Shown: positions 1-7,073, numbered from the stretch's first letter. The stretch is DNA of 9,196 bases from Klebsiella pneumoniae (GCA_945878745.1 CAMDVY010000088.1:1-9196), one strand, 5' to 3'. Notes: a model not told the origin generated them from the letters alone. Numbers and translations: made by a program.

Positions 1-46
1 CGTCCTCGAGTGGGAAAAGCCGATGGGCTAACGCGTTCGTCATCAG

Positions 47-277
47 ATGTCGCGCGGCAATCCTGCTACGAAGCTGGACGCCCGATCGCTGTTCCATGAG
101 ATCGAGGACTTCATCGAGTCAGACAGCGATGATGCGTTGTTCGCCACAGGCAATCGCAAACGGGCTGTACAGAAGTGGTCAACCCCCAGGTGGATACAGG
201 CCAATACCATCGCGCATTACGGGAGTGCCAGAACCAGGCTCCGAAAATGCTATAAGTCGAACGAGAAAAATCGTTAG
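47..277 (+). CDS. Unrecognised short reading frame, possibly a gene remnant
   Basis: This open frame of 76 codons starts at ATG and I do not recognise the product. The first 45 or so codons use G/C-ending codons like the neighbouring genes and encode an acidic stretch (EIEDFIESDSDD, about residues 18-29). The last third is rich in rare codons (AGG, ATA, AGA, CGA) and basic residues, as if coding ended and the frame ran on into spacer DNA. No convincing ribosome binding site precedes the ATG. A separate frame entering from the left edge ends at a TAA at 29-31 (last residues VLEWEKPMG) and could be the tail of an upstream gene. A second overlapping frame stays open from base 3 to 284 but looks less gene-like. 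The stretch 1-308 may therefore hold only the end of one gene and a decayed fragment. No function is assigned. Confidence 0.25.
   Translation: MSRGNPATKLDARSLFHEIEDFIESDSDDALFATGNRKRAVQKWSTPRWIQANTIAHYGSARTRLRKCYKSNEKNR
248..256 (+). promoter_or_regulatory. Possible extended -10 promoter ahead of the GNAT gene
   Basis: The sequence TGCTATAAG matches an extended -10 element: TG, one base, then TATAAG, which is 5 of 6 to TATAAT. It would place a transcription start near 263 and leave a leader of about 45 bases before the ATG at 309. No good -35 box is visible at normal spacing, which is tolerated by extended -10 promoters. This is a pattern match only. Confidence 0.3.
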
Positions 278-308
278 CAACTGAGAACCACTGAATCAGA
301 AACATGAC

Positions 309-821
309 ATGAAGCCAACACCCATCATCCGGCCCGAAGTCGAAACCGACACTCAAGCCATACGCGAAATCACGCGTGCCGCATTCGAGCCCATGCCGTT
401 TGCCGCAGGTGACGAACACGAGTTGATCGATACACTGCGTGCGCGGTCTCGGCTTTATCTCTCCCTGGTCGCTGAGTGGCAGGGGCAAGTCGTCGGGCAC
501 ATCGCCTTTTCGCGCGCGACCACGGATGATCAATCAGCGCACTGGTTTGCCCTTGGGCCTGTCTCGGTAACGCCCTCACTGCAAGGAATGGGCATTGGGG
601 CCGCCCTCGTTGAAGCCGGTTTGAACGCGCTTGCCGCAGATGGCGCGGCGGGGTGCATCCTCACCGGTGATCCAGACTACTACGCACAATTCGGTTTTGT
701 GCTGGCCCCGGAGTTGGCGCCTGCGGGCGAACCCGCTGAATATTTCCAGGTCAAGCTGATCCATGGCTCCCTGCCTTCGGGCAAGATCCACTTTGACGCG
801 GCATTCGGGAGCAATGCCTGA
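309..821 (+). CDS. GNAT-family N-acetyltransferase (YhbS-like)
   Basis: This 170-residue protein is a single-domain GNAT acetyltransferase that should transfer acetyl from acetyl-CoA to an amine; the substrate cannot be read from sequence. The opening IIRPEVETDTQAIREI (6-21) is the usual beta1-alpha1 start. LYLSLVAEWQGQVVGHIAFS (49-68) is the central beta hairpin. LGPVSVTPSLQGMGIGAAL (82-100) contains beta4 and the acetyl-CoA pyrophosphate loop, with Q92, G93, G95 and G97 in the Q/R-x-x-G-x-G pattern. DPDYYAQFGF (121-130) is the hallmark of the YhbS/COG3153 branch. Length is normal for that branch. The ribosome binding site is weak. A two-codon frame (ATG ACA TGA, 304-312) overlaps the start codon in another frame. 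The next gene begins about 50 bases downstream on the same strand, so co-transcription is possible. The family call is firm; the cellular role is unknown. Confidence 0.88.
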   Translation: MKPTPIIRPEVETDTQAIREITRAAFEPMPFAAGDEHELIDTLRARSRLYLSLVAEWQGQVVGHIAFSRATTDDQSAHWFALGPVSVTPSLQGMGIGAALVEAGLNALAADGAAGCILTGDPDYYAQFGFVLAPELAPAGEPAEYFQVKLIHGSLPSGKIHFDAAFGSNA

Positions 822-874
822 CCGGATCACCCACGGCAGCAGACGTGTTACGAAAACAACATCTGGACAACCCT

Positions 875-1306
875 ATGTCGAAGACAACCACGCAGCCAGT
901 CACTCCAGAGGTCTTTCCCCTTGTTTTTGCGGACGACGTCGGCCGCATCGCCGACTGGGCGGTCGAGAGGCTCGGACTGACCGAATCATGGCGTGCAGTC
1001 GAAGACTCCGGTGTCGTGGAACACGCGGAGTTGAGCTGGCCCGGCGGACGGATATCTCTGAACATCCGCCACGACTCAAACCAGCATATGGGTCCAGCCG
1101 GGATATCCTTGAGGATTGACGATCCCCAGCAGGTGAAAGCCGTGTATGCAAGGGCGGTGACTGCAGGCGCCTCCATCATCCAGGGCCCTGAAACCACCCG
1201 CATTGCCTACAGCTTCACCGCTGTTGATCCTGAAAGGAATCAATGGTGGGTCAATGCCGAGACAGGATTTCTCGATCAACTCAGGCAGGAGAAAACTTCG
1301 AGCTGA
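875..1306 (+). CDS. VOC-fold (glyoxalase/bleomycin-resistance-like) protein
   Basis: This 143-residue protein matches the vicinal oxygen chelate fold in its single-domain, PhnB/glyoxalase-like form. Two beta-alpha-beta-beta-beta units are visible. The first runs from VFPLVFADDVGRIADWAVERLG (13-34) to AELSWPGGRISLNI (51-64). The second runs from AGISLRIDD (75-83) through QVKAVYARAVTAGA (86-99) to YSFTAVDPERNQWWV (112-126), where the DPExNxWxV ending is typical. Members include metal-dependent lyases, dioxygenases and antibiotic-binding proteins. The metal ligands and substrate cannot be assigned safely here, and some members bind no metal. I chose the ATG at 875 because homology starts after it. 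An in-frame GTG at 845 would add 10 residues that look like spacer. The gene follows the GNAT gene at a gap of 53 bases and is probably an independent cytoplasmic enzyme or a stress/resistance protein. Confidence 0.8.
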   Translation: MSKTTTQPVTPEVFPLVFADDVGRIADWAVERLGLTESWRAVEDSGVVEHAELSWPGGRISLNIRHDSNQHMGPAGISLRIDDPQQVKAVYARAVTAGASIIQGPETTRIAYSFTAVDPERNQWWVNAETGFLDQLRQEKTSS

Positions 1307-1525
1307 GTAGCGCAAGCAGAGGGTCGACCAAACTTCTCTCCACTCAGAAATCCTGCGCTCGCTCACTCAACGCCTTGATTCCCGGCGCAGCTCCGCCCAC
1401 CCGCTGCATTGACAAATCGAGCCCACTCGTTCGCAATCCAATGCTCGGCCGTTCGCCCCTCGACCTTCTCGATTGCGAATGCCACACCTTTCGTTCTTCA
1501 CACTACCTGTCAGGAGTCGGCCCAG
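1307..1525 (+). promoter_or_regulatory. Intergenic region with possible promoter and inverted repeat
   Basis: This 219-bp spacer separates the VOC gene from the flavoprotein gene and holds no convincing gene. It contains a perfect -35-like TTGACA (1409-1414), although no good -10 box lies 16-18 bases later (the best is CGCAAT at 1432). A perfect 9-bp inverted repeat, TTCGCAATC (1430-1438) and GATTGCGAA (1471-1479), has centres about 41 bp apart, close to four helical turns, and could be two operator half-sites. An AGGAG ribosome binding site (1512-1516) lies nine bases before the ATG at 1526. A TTG-initiated extension of the flavoprotein frame from 1409 crosses this region but looks non-coding. 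Confidence 0.3.
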
Positions 1526-2758
1526 ATGGTTCAACCCTCGATCATCGAACAGCAAAAAAAAATCTCGAAAACACCGATGCTGCAACGTGTCGCGGCGATG
1601 AAGGAATCGCTGAAGGCGGCTGGTGATGAAGCCCAACACCTTCGTCACCTGCCTGCTTGGGCATCCAGGGAGATGGCAGACCAGGGGCTCTATCGATACG
1701 CACTCCCGATTGAACTCGGTGGCGAGAACCTTCGCGCGCGACAGCAGATCGAGATCATCGAGGCCGTGTCGGCCATCGATGGATCTGTCGGCTGGTGTAC
1801 GCAGATCTCCTCGGAAATCAACGCGCTGGTGATCCGACGGATGTCACCAGAGCTTGCTCACACCATTTTTAACGACTGGGACGCACTGGTCTGTTCCGGG
1901 CACGGACCCGCCAATGGCCCCAACCCGGGACGAAAGGCGCGCCGGGATGGCGACGGCTGGCGATTGAACTATCAAGGCTCCTTCGCCAGTGGTTCCCATA
2001 ATGCGAACTGGAATTTTCTCATGGGCGCATCCACCGTCGATGAGAGCACCGGCAAGCCCGCTGAAGCGTCTTTCATGATTCCACGTGGCGAGTTCGAGAT
2101 CGTCGATACCTGGGACACTGCGGGCATGCGCGGATCCGGCAGCCATGATGTCCGAATGACGGACTGTTACGTCCGACCCGAGCACCTCCTCCCTTTTCGC
2201 TCTCTGGCCCCATGCGAGATCTGGGAGAACCCGACGTACCGCAACCCCACTCACGCAGTCTATAACAAGGCAGCCGTAGCACTGGGTGTCTGTCGTGGGG
2301 CCATCGATTCCTTCATCGATCTCGCCCTGGAGAAAACACCATGGGGTGCCGGCGCAAAGCTCAGGGATCAACCTCTCGTGCAATATCGAATTGGTGAAGC
2401 GCAGGCCACGTTGATGGCTGCTCGGGCATTTGTCATGGATACGCAGGATCGGTTGGAAGCACACCTCGGCCCGCTCCCGTCAAATGGCGGGCGATTGGCA
2501 CCGGAGTGGGAGTACTTCTGGCCAGCGCTGTTGGCGTGCGCACACGCGGCGCAATCGTGCAGAACAGTCGTCGACATGATCAACAATACAGCAGGTACCA
2601 CCGGGAGCCGCATGGACAGCCCGCTGGAACGTCAGTTGCGGGACGCACACCAGGCCGCGAACCACGCGCTCATCTCGTATCGGCATTATGAAGATCTGGG
2701 CAAGACCTTTGTGGGTTACGAACCTGCTGCCGGGTATATGGAGCTGTCGCGGGCTTGA
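1526..2758 (+). CDS. Acyl-CoA dehydrogenase-like flavoprotein, probable flavin-dependent monooxygenase (HsaA/DszC type)
   Basis: This 410-residue protein belongs to the acyl-CoA dehydrogenase fold superfamily, in the branch with the type-2 C-terminal domain. That branch includes two-component, reduced-flavin monooxygenases such as HsaA and DszC. An N-terminal helical domain (about 15-115) carries YALPIELGGENLRARQQIE (58-76) and AIDGSVGWC (83-91). The beta-barrel middle domain (about 118-220) ends with DTWDTAGMRGSGSHDV (194-209), the conserved W-x-x-x-GMRG(T/S)GSxDV motif. The C-terminal four-helix domain (about 245-385) ends with SPLERQLRDAHQAANH (365-380), typical of this branch. The length fits HsaA and DszC (about 390-420). 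I chose ATG 1526 because AGGAG lies nine bases upstream and the fold begins after it. These enzymes usually need a separate flavin reductase, and none is present here. The substrate is unknown and a true dehydrogenase cannot be excluded. The gene ends 15 bp before the REP doublet. Confidence 0.83.
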   Translation: MVQPSIIEQQKKISKTPMLQRVAAMKESLKAAGDEAQHLRHLPAWASREMADQGLYRYALPIELGGENLRARQQIEIIEAVSAIDGSVGWCTQISSEINALVIRRMSPELAHTIFNDWDALVCSGHGPANGPNPGRKARRDGDGWRLNYQGSFASGSHNANWNFLMGASTVDESTGKPAEASFMIPRGEFEIVDTWDTAGMRGSGSHDVRMTDCYVRPEHLLPFRSLAPCEIWENPTYRNPTHAVYNKAAVALGVCRGAIDSFIDLALEKTPWGAGAKLRDQPLVQYRIGEAQATLMAARAFVMDTQDRLEAHLGPLPSNGGRLAPEWEYFWPALLACAHAAQSCRTVVDMINNTAGTTGSRMDSPLERQLRDAHQAANHALISYRHYEDLGKTFVGYEPAAGYMELSRA

Positions 2759-2772
2759 CGCACCCCAGAGTC

Positions 2773-2838
2773 GTAGGAGCGGTCTCTGACCGCGATTGTT
2801 GGGTTCATCAAAGATCGCGATCAGGAGATCGCTCCTAC
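2773..2838. repeat. REP doublet (REPIN) between convergent genes
   Basis: Two REP units face each other over 66 bp. The left unit starts GTAGGAGCGGTCTC at 2773 and holds the hairpin GCGGTC-tct-GACCGC (2779-2793). The right unit, read on the other strand from 2838, starts GTAGGAGCGATCTC and holds the hairpin GCGATC-agga-GATCGC (2817-2832). The two heads share GTAGGAGCG and the arms are closely similar, so the whole can also fold as one long cruciform. REPs with this GTAGGAGCG head are common in Pseudomonas and Xanthomonas-group genomes and are mobilised by RAYT transposases; no RAYT gene is in this window. The element fills nearly all of the 76-bp gap between the convergent flavoprotein and flippase genes and may act as a bidirectional terminator or mRNA-stabilising hairpin. 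Confidence 0.85.
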
Positions 2839-4322
2839 AGTTGATTGAATCGGCCACGTACGTAGCCTATGACCAGGCTACGCTCGTGCGCGGCGAGCAT
2901 CCCCTTCCACCCCAGCACCAGCAACGTGACCAGACTGAGACCAAGCGTGACGGCTTGCGCCTGTGCGCCCCATTTCACGCCAATCCACGTGCCTGACAAG
3001 CCTAAAATAATCGTCAGACTCATGAGGGTGACGGTCGAGCCGTACTTCCATGCCATCGGATAGGCACGTTGCGCGAGCCACGAAGCCACCAAAGCTCTCA
3101 CCAGAAAGCCCAGCATGACACCTACGCCCGCACCCAGCAGACCCAGCACCGGCACGAGGACAACCATGCCAACAACGGTTGCCAGCAACGCCGCAGCGTA
3201 CGCATACAGGCTCAGATAACTTCGCATGGAGAGGCCGATGCCGATTTCAGTGATCCAGCCAACTGCCTGGATAGCGAGGCCCATTGCTAGCGGGAAGACC
3301 ACCACCGCAGCCTCGACATATCGATCGGATGCCAGCACCTGGATGAGCGGTTGTGCCAGGAGCGCCAACGTCAGGACAACCAGGCACATGAAAAACGCAA
3401 AGAGCTTCAACACAAGGTTGTAGGTCGCTACTGCATTTGCCTGCTTATGCAGCGCAAGGGAAAACGGACCCCACGCGGTTTGAAACGCGCTGACGACCAA
3501 ACCGGTGAGCACGGCGACCTTGGTGGCTACCGCATACAGGCCAAGGGACTCAGCGCCGATCAGATCAACGATCAGCGTGCGTTCAAGTGTTGGTGAAAAC
3601 GCGCCAATCACGCAGACCATGCCTATCGGGATTGCATACGGCAACATCTCGCGGACGTGACGTGCATGGTTTGGCATCACCAACCAGCGCCGGATGAACA
3701 CCAGACCAAGCACACCGAACAGGGTGTTTGTACACAACCCCACCAGCAGCACCCCTTCAACCCCAACATCGAAGACGATTACTGCGGTCACCAGTGAGGC
3801 GGTCTGCACCACTGCGAAGCCGATCGCCATGATGAGATATTGATTGCGGGCGAAGGTCCACTTCAGGAGCCCCTGCGTGAAGCTGATCAGCAGCAGAAAA
3901 GGCAGTTGCAGGAGCACGATCCGAAAAAGATCCACACTGTCTGTCGTTGCGACCAGAAAACCGGCGATCCAGTCTGCACCCAACCAGAGCCACGGCAGCA
4001 GCACCGCCAGGCCAATCAGTTGAAAAAGCAGCGACTGCGAAATCAGCTGTCGTCGTTCATCGGTATCTTCGGTTTCATAGAAATAGCGTGCCACGGCTGA
4101 ATCCTGACCAAAGACGAACGAGATCGTCATGAAGCTCGCCAGAACCAGGAAAAAATCCAGCACGCCGTAATCAGACAGCGAAAAGTGCCGGGCGAGCAGT
4201 GGAAAAGTAATGAGCGCCAGCAGCGAAGCTGCTGCTGCTGCGCCACCGTAGAGCGCGGTGTCCTTGAGCAGAAAGCCAAGCCGGCCACCCAAAGAGAGGT
4301 TGGTGGGTGTCGCGTCGTTCAT
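2835..4322 (-). CDS. wzx: Wzx-type polysaccharide (O-unit) flippase
   Basis: This integral membrane protein of 495 residues should flip a lipid-linked oligosaccharide from the inner to the outer face of the cytoplasmic membrane. It reads as about 14 hydrophobic segments, in the pattern of the Wzx/MVF (MOP) exporter superfamily. The N-terminal stretch LITFPLLARHFSLSDYGVLD is the usual first-helix and loop signature of polysaccharide exporters. Charged connecting loops such as RYFYETEDTDERRQ follow the second helix. I chose ATG 4322; an in-frame GTG at 4340 would add six residues, and neither has a clear ribosome binding site. The gene lies last in the visible minus-strand operon, about 83 bases after the glycosyltransferase, and is the only gene junction there without an overlap. 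Its TAG stop (2835-2837) is formed by the outer end of the right REP unit; without it the frame would run eight more codons to a TGA at 2808-2810. Substrate specificity cannot be read from the sequence. Confidence 0.85.
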   Translation of the reverse strand: MNDATPTNLSLGGRLGFLLKDTALYGGAAAAASLLALITFPLLARHFSLSDYGVLDFFLVLASFMTISFVFGQDSAVARYFYETEDTDERRQLISQSLLFQLIGLAVLLPWLWLGADWIAGFLVATTDSVDLFRIVLLQLPFLLLISFTQGLLKWTFARNQYLIMAIGFAVVQTASLVTAVIVFDVGVEGVLLVGLCTNTLFGVLGLVFIRRWLVMPNHARHVREMLPYAIPIGMVCVIGAFSPTLERTLIVDLIGAESLGLYAVATKVAVLTGLVVSAFQTAWGPFSLALHKQANAVATYNLVLKLFAFFMCLVVLTLALLAQPLIQVLASDRYVEAAVVVFPLAMGLAIQAVGWITEIGIGLSMRSYLSLYAYAAALLATVVGMVVLVPVLGLLGAGVGVMLGFLVRALVASWLAQRAYPMAWKYGSTVTLMSLTIILGLSGTWIGVKWGAQAQAVTLGLSLVTLLVLGWKGMLAAHERSLVIGYVRGRFNQL

Positions 4323-4405
4323 CTCACTCACGACGTACACCGCTGGAAGGTGCTGTCTTCACGACGTGCATGGATGAACTGGACGTGTCCATTCACACGA
4401 ACTCC

Positions 4406-5707
4406 TCACCCGTCGGCTTGCAACAGTTCCAGCCACTGCCTGGCCAGACTGATGCCGTTGTAGCGGTTGAACCAGGTCTTTGCATCTCGGCCAATCGTCG
4501 CCGCGTGTTCCGGATGGTCAACCATATCAAGCAGATGCACGAGAATGTCATCAGCCGTCCGTACTGGAAGCATGGGTGGTGGCGGATGCCCGAAGATGTG
4601 TTCGTACTCCCCGTCGGCAAAGTTGAACCCCTGCAGGAGCGGCTTGCCACTCGCCAAAGCCTCCCAGCCCGTACCGCCCCAGAGGATTCTCGGAACCTCG
4701 TAGAACTCCCCGACGCCGATGTTCACACGCGAGAGCAGCCACATCAGTTCCCGACGATCCATCTTCGGCAACCAGTGAACGCACGCTTCGATGCCAAGCT
4801 CCGCGATCAACTGTTTCGTGGTTTGAACATCAGTGCCGTACTCGACCACCAGGAGGCGCAGCTTGATCTCTGGTCGCGCCTTGACCAGCGCTGCACACGA
4901 CCGGAACAGCCAGTCATTGTGCTTGTTCTCCTTGAGCCAGGCTTCGCTCGAATAGGTGCCCGGGTTAGTCCAGAACAAACGCGCCTGATGCAGGATCGTG
5001 AAGTCGGCGCCGTCAATGACCGCGCTCGCACTACGCAGAACATCGGTGAGTGGGGCTTCCGGCATGTCGTCTTCTACATACACCGCCGGTATTGCGAGCT
5101 TGAGCGGTTCAACGCCGATATCGCACAGGACATCATGCGTGAGACCCATCTCCGCATTCAGTACATGTCTTGCCGCACGAATCCCTTCTGACTGTCGTCT
5201 TGCAATCTGCTCCCCGACGAAACGATTGAAGCCCAGCATGCCCTCAAAACGCGCCACAAATTCGCCAGAGCGCAAGAACTCAACGCCCGTGGAATACGGG
5301 AAGAAGATGTCCAGCGATCGCCCGGTTCGGGCAAGACAGGCTGGTGTGATCCCGGATGCCAGAAGTCGGTCATAACTGCCGTAGGTGTCGTGAATCAGCG
5401 TTGTCGAAACCGGAAGGGCCCAGCCGTCCTGCAGCCTGAGCGATGAACGAAACAAGGAGCGCATGGCCATGAGCCAGGACCATGGAAACTCCAATGCTGT
5501 AACCAGCGCATTGGGAACCGTGGTCCGGTGTACGAAGGGCTGCCACTTGTCCATGCTCCAGGTGTCACATTCCGGCTTGAAGTGACTGAGCGCCTTTTGT
5601 CCGTCGTTGGCATACAACAGCAAATGTGCATCAGCGCCGAGATCACGGAAATAACGCATGATTGCGAAGTTGGCGTTGTTCATATTGCCGATCAGCGCGA
5701 TTTTCAT
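4406..5707 (-). CDS. GT-B fold glycosyltransferase (GT4-like)
   Basis: This 433-residue protein is a probable cytoplasmic or membrane-associated glycosyltransferase for the repeat unit. The start MKIALIGNMNNANFAIMRYFRDLG (1-24) is the N-terminal Rossmann strand, turn and helix of a GT-B enzyme. The C-terminal domain begins near DFTILHQARLFW (235-246), continues through LRLLVVEYG (283-291), VHWLPKMDRRELMWLLSRVNIGVG (310-333) and WEALASGKPLLQG (348-360), and ends with a helix packing back on the first domain. E349 fits the second glutamate of the GT4 E-x7-E donor-binding motif. The position eight residues earlier is isoleucine 341, so the classical first glutamate is missing or shifted to E334/E337. 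Donor and acceptor are unknown. The ATG overlaps the hisF stop codon by four bases (ATGA), so the two are translationally coupled. The reading as a surface-polysaccharide transferase rests on fold and neighbours. Confidence 0.78.
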   Translation of the reverse strand: MKIALIGNMNNANFAIMRYFRDLGADAHLLLYANDGQKALSHFKPECDTWSMDKWQPFVHRTTVPNALVTALEFPWSWLMAMRSLFRSSLRLQDGWALPVSTTLIHDTYGSYDRLLASGITPACLARTGRSLDIFFPYSTGVEFLRSGEFVARFEGMLGFNRFVGEQIARRQSEGIRAARHVLNAEMGLTHDVLCDIGVEPLKLAIPAVYVEDDMPEAPLTDVLRSASAVIDGADFTILHQARLFWTNPGTYSSEAWLKENKHNDWLFRSCAALVKARPEIKLRLLVVEYGTDVQTTKQLIAELGIEACVHWLPKMDRRELMWLLSRVNIGVGEFYEVPRILWGGTGWEALASGKPLLQGFNFADGEYEHIFGHPPPPMLPVRTADDILVHLLDMVDHPEHAATIGRDAKTWFNRYNGISLARQWLELLQADG

Positions 5708-6471
5708 TCCAGTACGGCTTCCAGTTGCCTTGCGTCCGGAAAATTCACCAGTACGCCCATACCCTGCCGCTGAAAAACCACCAGGCTGCCGAGCGCGACT
5801 GCCGAGGCATGCGCTTGTTTCACCACGCGACCAATATCTTCCACACTGCCTGCGCCACCGTGCGCAATAACAGGAATGGACACGGCATCTGCAACGCGAT
5901 TCACCAGATCCAGGTCAAAGCCTTCCCACGAGCCCTCGCGGTCGATGGACGTGAGCAGTATTTCGCCTGCACCACGACGTTCCACTTCCACAGCCCAGCT
6001 GACGGGATCACGCCCGGTGTTGCGACGACCGGACTGACTACGCACTGTCGCGCGACCCAGCAGACCCGACTTCACATCAATCGATGCCACGACCGCCTGA
6101 CTGCCATATTGCCGAGCCAGTTCGGTCAACAGTTCCGGTCGATCGAAGGCAGCCGTGTTGACACATATTTTTTCAAAACCAATGTCGAATACGGATTTGG
6201 CCTGCGCGACTGACTGCACGCCACCGCCATAGCCGAGGGGCATGAAACACTCATCGGCGATGTCGGCCAGCAACGTCAGGTTGGGGCCACGGCCTTCCCG
6301 ACTGGCCGTGATGTCCAGAAACATCAACTCATCGACTTCTAGTTCGTTGAAGATGCGAACGGTGTTACACGGGTCACCGACGTAGCTGAACTTGTCGAAG
6401 CGTACTGTCTTGACCAGGCTTTCATCACGCAGCAGCAGTACCGGAATGACGCGGGTGCGCAGCGTATTCAT
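5704..6471 (-). CDS. hisF: HisF-type ammonia-channel subunit of a sugar amidotransferase (HisF2)
   Basis: This 255-residue (beta/alpha)8 barrel is a paralogue of the imidazole glycerol phosphate synthase cyclase. Phosphate-site loops are present as GYGGGVQSV (80-88) and HGGAGSVED (204-212), and FLDITASREGRG (51-62) matches the family. The catalytic region of true HisF, C-L-D-V near residue 11, reads V-L-L-L here, so the catalytic Asp is replaced by Leu 13. The second aspartate is kept as D132 in ASIDVK. The pattern IPVLLLRDESLVKTVRF resembles the HisF2 proteins of polysaccharide loci. The likely role is to form a complex with the HisH next door and pass ammonia through the barrel to the WbpG-type amidotransferase, not to make histidine. 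It overlaps hisH upstream and the glycosyltransferase downstream by four bases each (ATGA). No other histidine genes are nearby. Confidence 0.9.
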   Translation of the reverse strand: MNTLRTRVIPVLLLRDESLVKTVRFDKFSYVGDPCNTVRIFNELEVDELMFLDITASREGRGPNLTLLADIADECFMPLGYGGGVQSVAQAKSVFDIGFEKICVNTAAFDRPELLTELARQYGSQAVVASIDVKSGLLGRATVRSQSGRRNTGRDPVSWAVEVERRGAGEILLTSIDREGSWEGFDLDLVNRVADAVSIPVIAHGGAGSVEDIGRVVKQAHASAVALGSLVVFQRQGMGVLVNFPDARQLEAVLE

Positions 6472-7073
6472 GACGCCGCAAAGTTCCGGAGAATCTGCAT
6501 GCCATGACGATGGCTCTTTTCCGGATGAAACTGCACACCATAGATGTTGTCGCGTCCGATGGCCGCTTCAAAGTCCAGACCGTAGTGGGTACGCATCAGG
6601 GAGTGCACGGGATCATCCACTTGCACACAGTAGCTATGCACAAAGTAATAGCGTGACAGCCCCTCGATGCCCTGTGTCAGGACACTGGGTGACGTTGGTG
6701 TCGCGACGTTCCAGCCCATGTGCGGCACCTTGAGCCCGTCCTGCCGTGGAAATCGTCGGGCGGCTCCCGGGATCCAGTTCAGTCCCGGCAGCGAGCCTTC
6801 TTCACTCGAGCGGGTGAGCAGCTGCATGCCAAGACACACTCCAAGTACCGGGATGCACTCGGAGAGCGCTTTCAGACGCAGTACGTCAAGCAACCCAGGC
6901 ACACCATTGATTCGCTCCATGGCTGCATCAAACGCACCGACACCTGGCAGCACGATTTTTTCAGCATGCCGAATCACTTCAGGGTCAGCCTCGACGGACG
7001 CTTTCACCCCGATCCGCTTGAACATGTTGAGCATGGAGCCGAGATTGCCCATGCCGTAGTTGACGATGGTTAT
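6468..7073 (-). CDS. hisH: HisH-type glutamine amidotransferase (HisH2), probable rare AUA start
   Basis: This class I glutaminase should release ammonia from glutamine for the sugar amidotransferase through the HisF barrel. The triad is visible: the nucleophile Cys in GVCLGMQLL (Cys 80, counting from the proposed start) and His 183 with Glu 185 in VQFHPEKS. IVLPGVGAFDAAM and KVPHMGWN are further HisH signatures. The start is the unusual point. The first in-frame ATG (7050-7052) gives 194 residues but deletes the conserved first strand ITIVNYG, and no ribosome binding site precedes it. Extending upstream restores that strand with an ATA at 7071-7073 (201 residues, the annotated choice) or an ATC at 7074-7076. 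A purine-rich GGCAGG lies 8 bases before the ATC and 11 before the ATA. With ATA the junction to the amidotransferase is a four-base ATAA overlap, like the ATGA overlaps elsewhere in the operon. The enzyme identity is secure; the start is inferred. Confidence 0.88.
   Translation of the reverse strand: MTIVNYGMGNLGSMLNMFKRIGVKASVEADPEVIRHAEKIVLPGVGAFDAAMERINGVPGLLDVLRLKALSECIPVLGVCLGMQLLTRSSEEGSLPGLNWIPGAARRFPRQDGLKVPHMGWNVATPTSPSVLTQGIEGLSRYYFVHSYCVQVDDPVHSLMRTHYGLDFEAAIGRDNIYGVQFHPEKSHRHGMQILRNFAAS

Noticed and set aside
1409..1525. TTG-initiated 39-codon N-terminal extension of the flavoprotein
   Set aside because: The extension has no family similarity and no ribosome binding site. The ATG at 1526 has AGGAG at good spacing.
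1844..2464. 206-codon open frame on the - strand, opposite the flavoprotein gene
   Set aside because: It is antisense to a strongly conserved protein, and its product shows no domain or plausible composition.
4328..4367. 9-bp direct repeat TCACGACGT (4328-4336 and 4359-4367) between the flippase and the glycosyltransferase
   Set aside because: The repeat is short, partly inside the possible flippase start region, and has no second supporting signal. Chance is the simplest explanation.
4307..5191. 294-codon open frame on the + strand, opposite the glycosyltransferase
   Set aside because: It lies antisense to a gene with clear GT-B motifs and 4-base overlaps. Its product has no recognisable motif, and long antisense frames are common at this GC content.
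5704..7073. Histidine biosynthesis operon (hisH-hisF)
   Set aside because: The HisF copy lacks the cyclase Asp, no hisA, hisB or hisI is present, and the genes are embedded with a WbpG homologue, a glycosyltransferase and a flippase.
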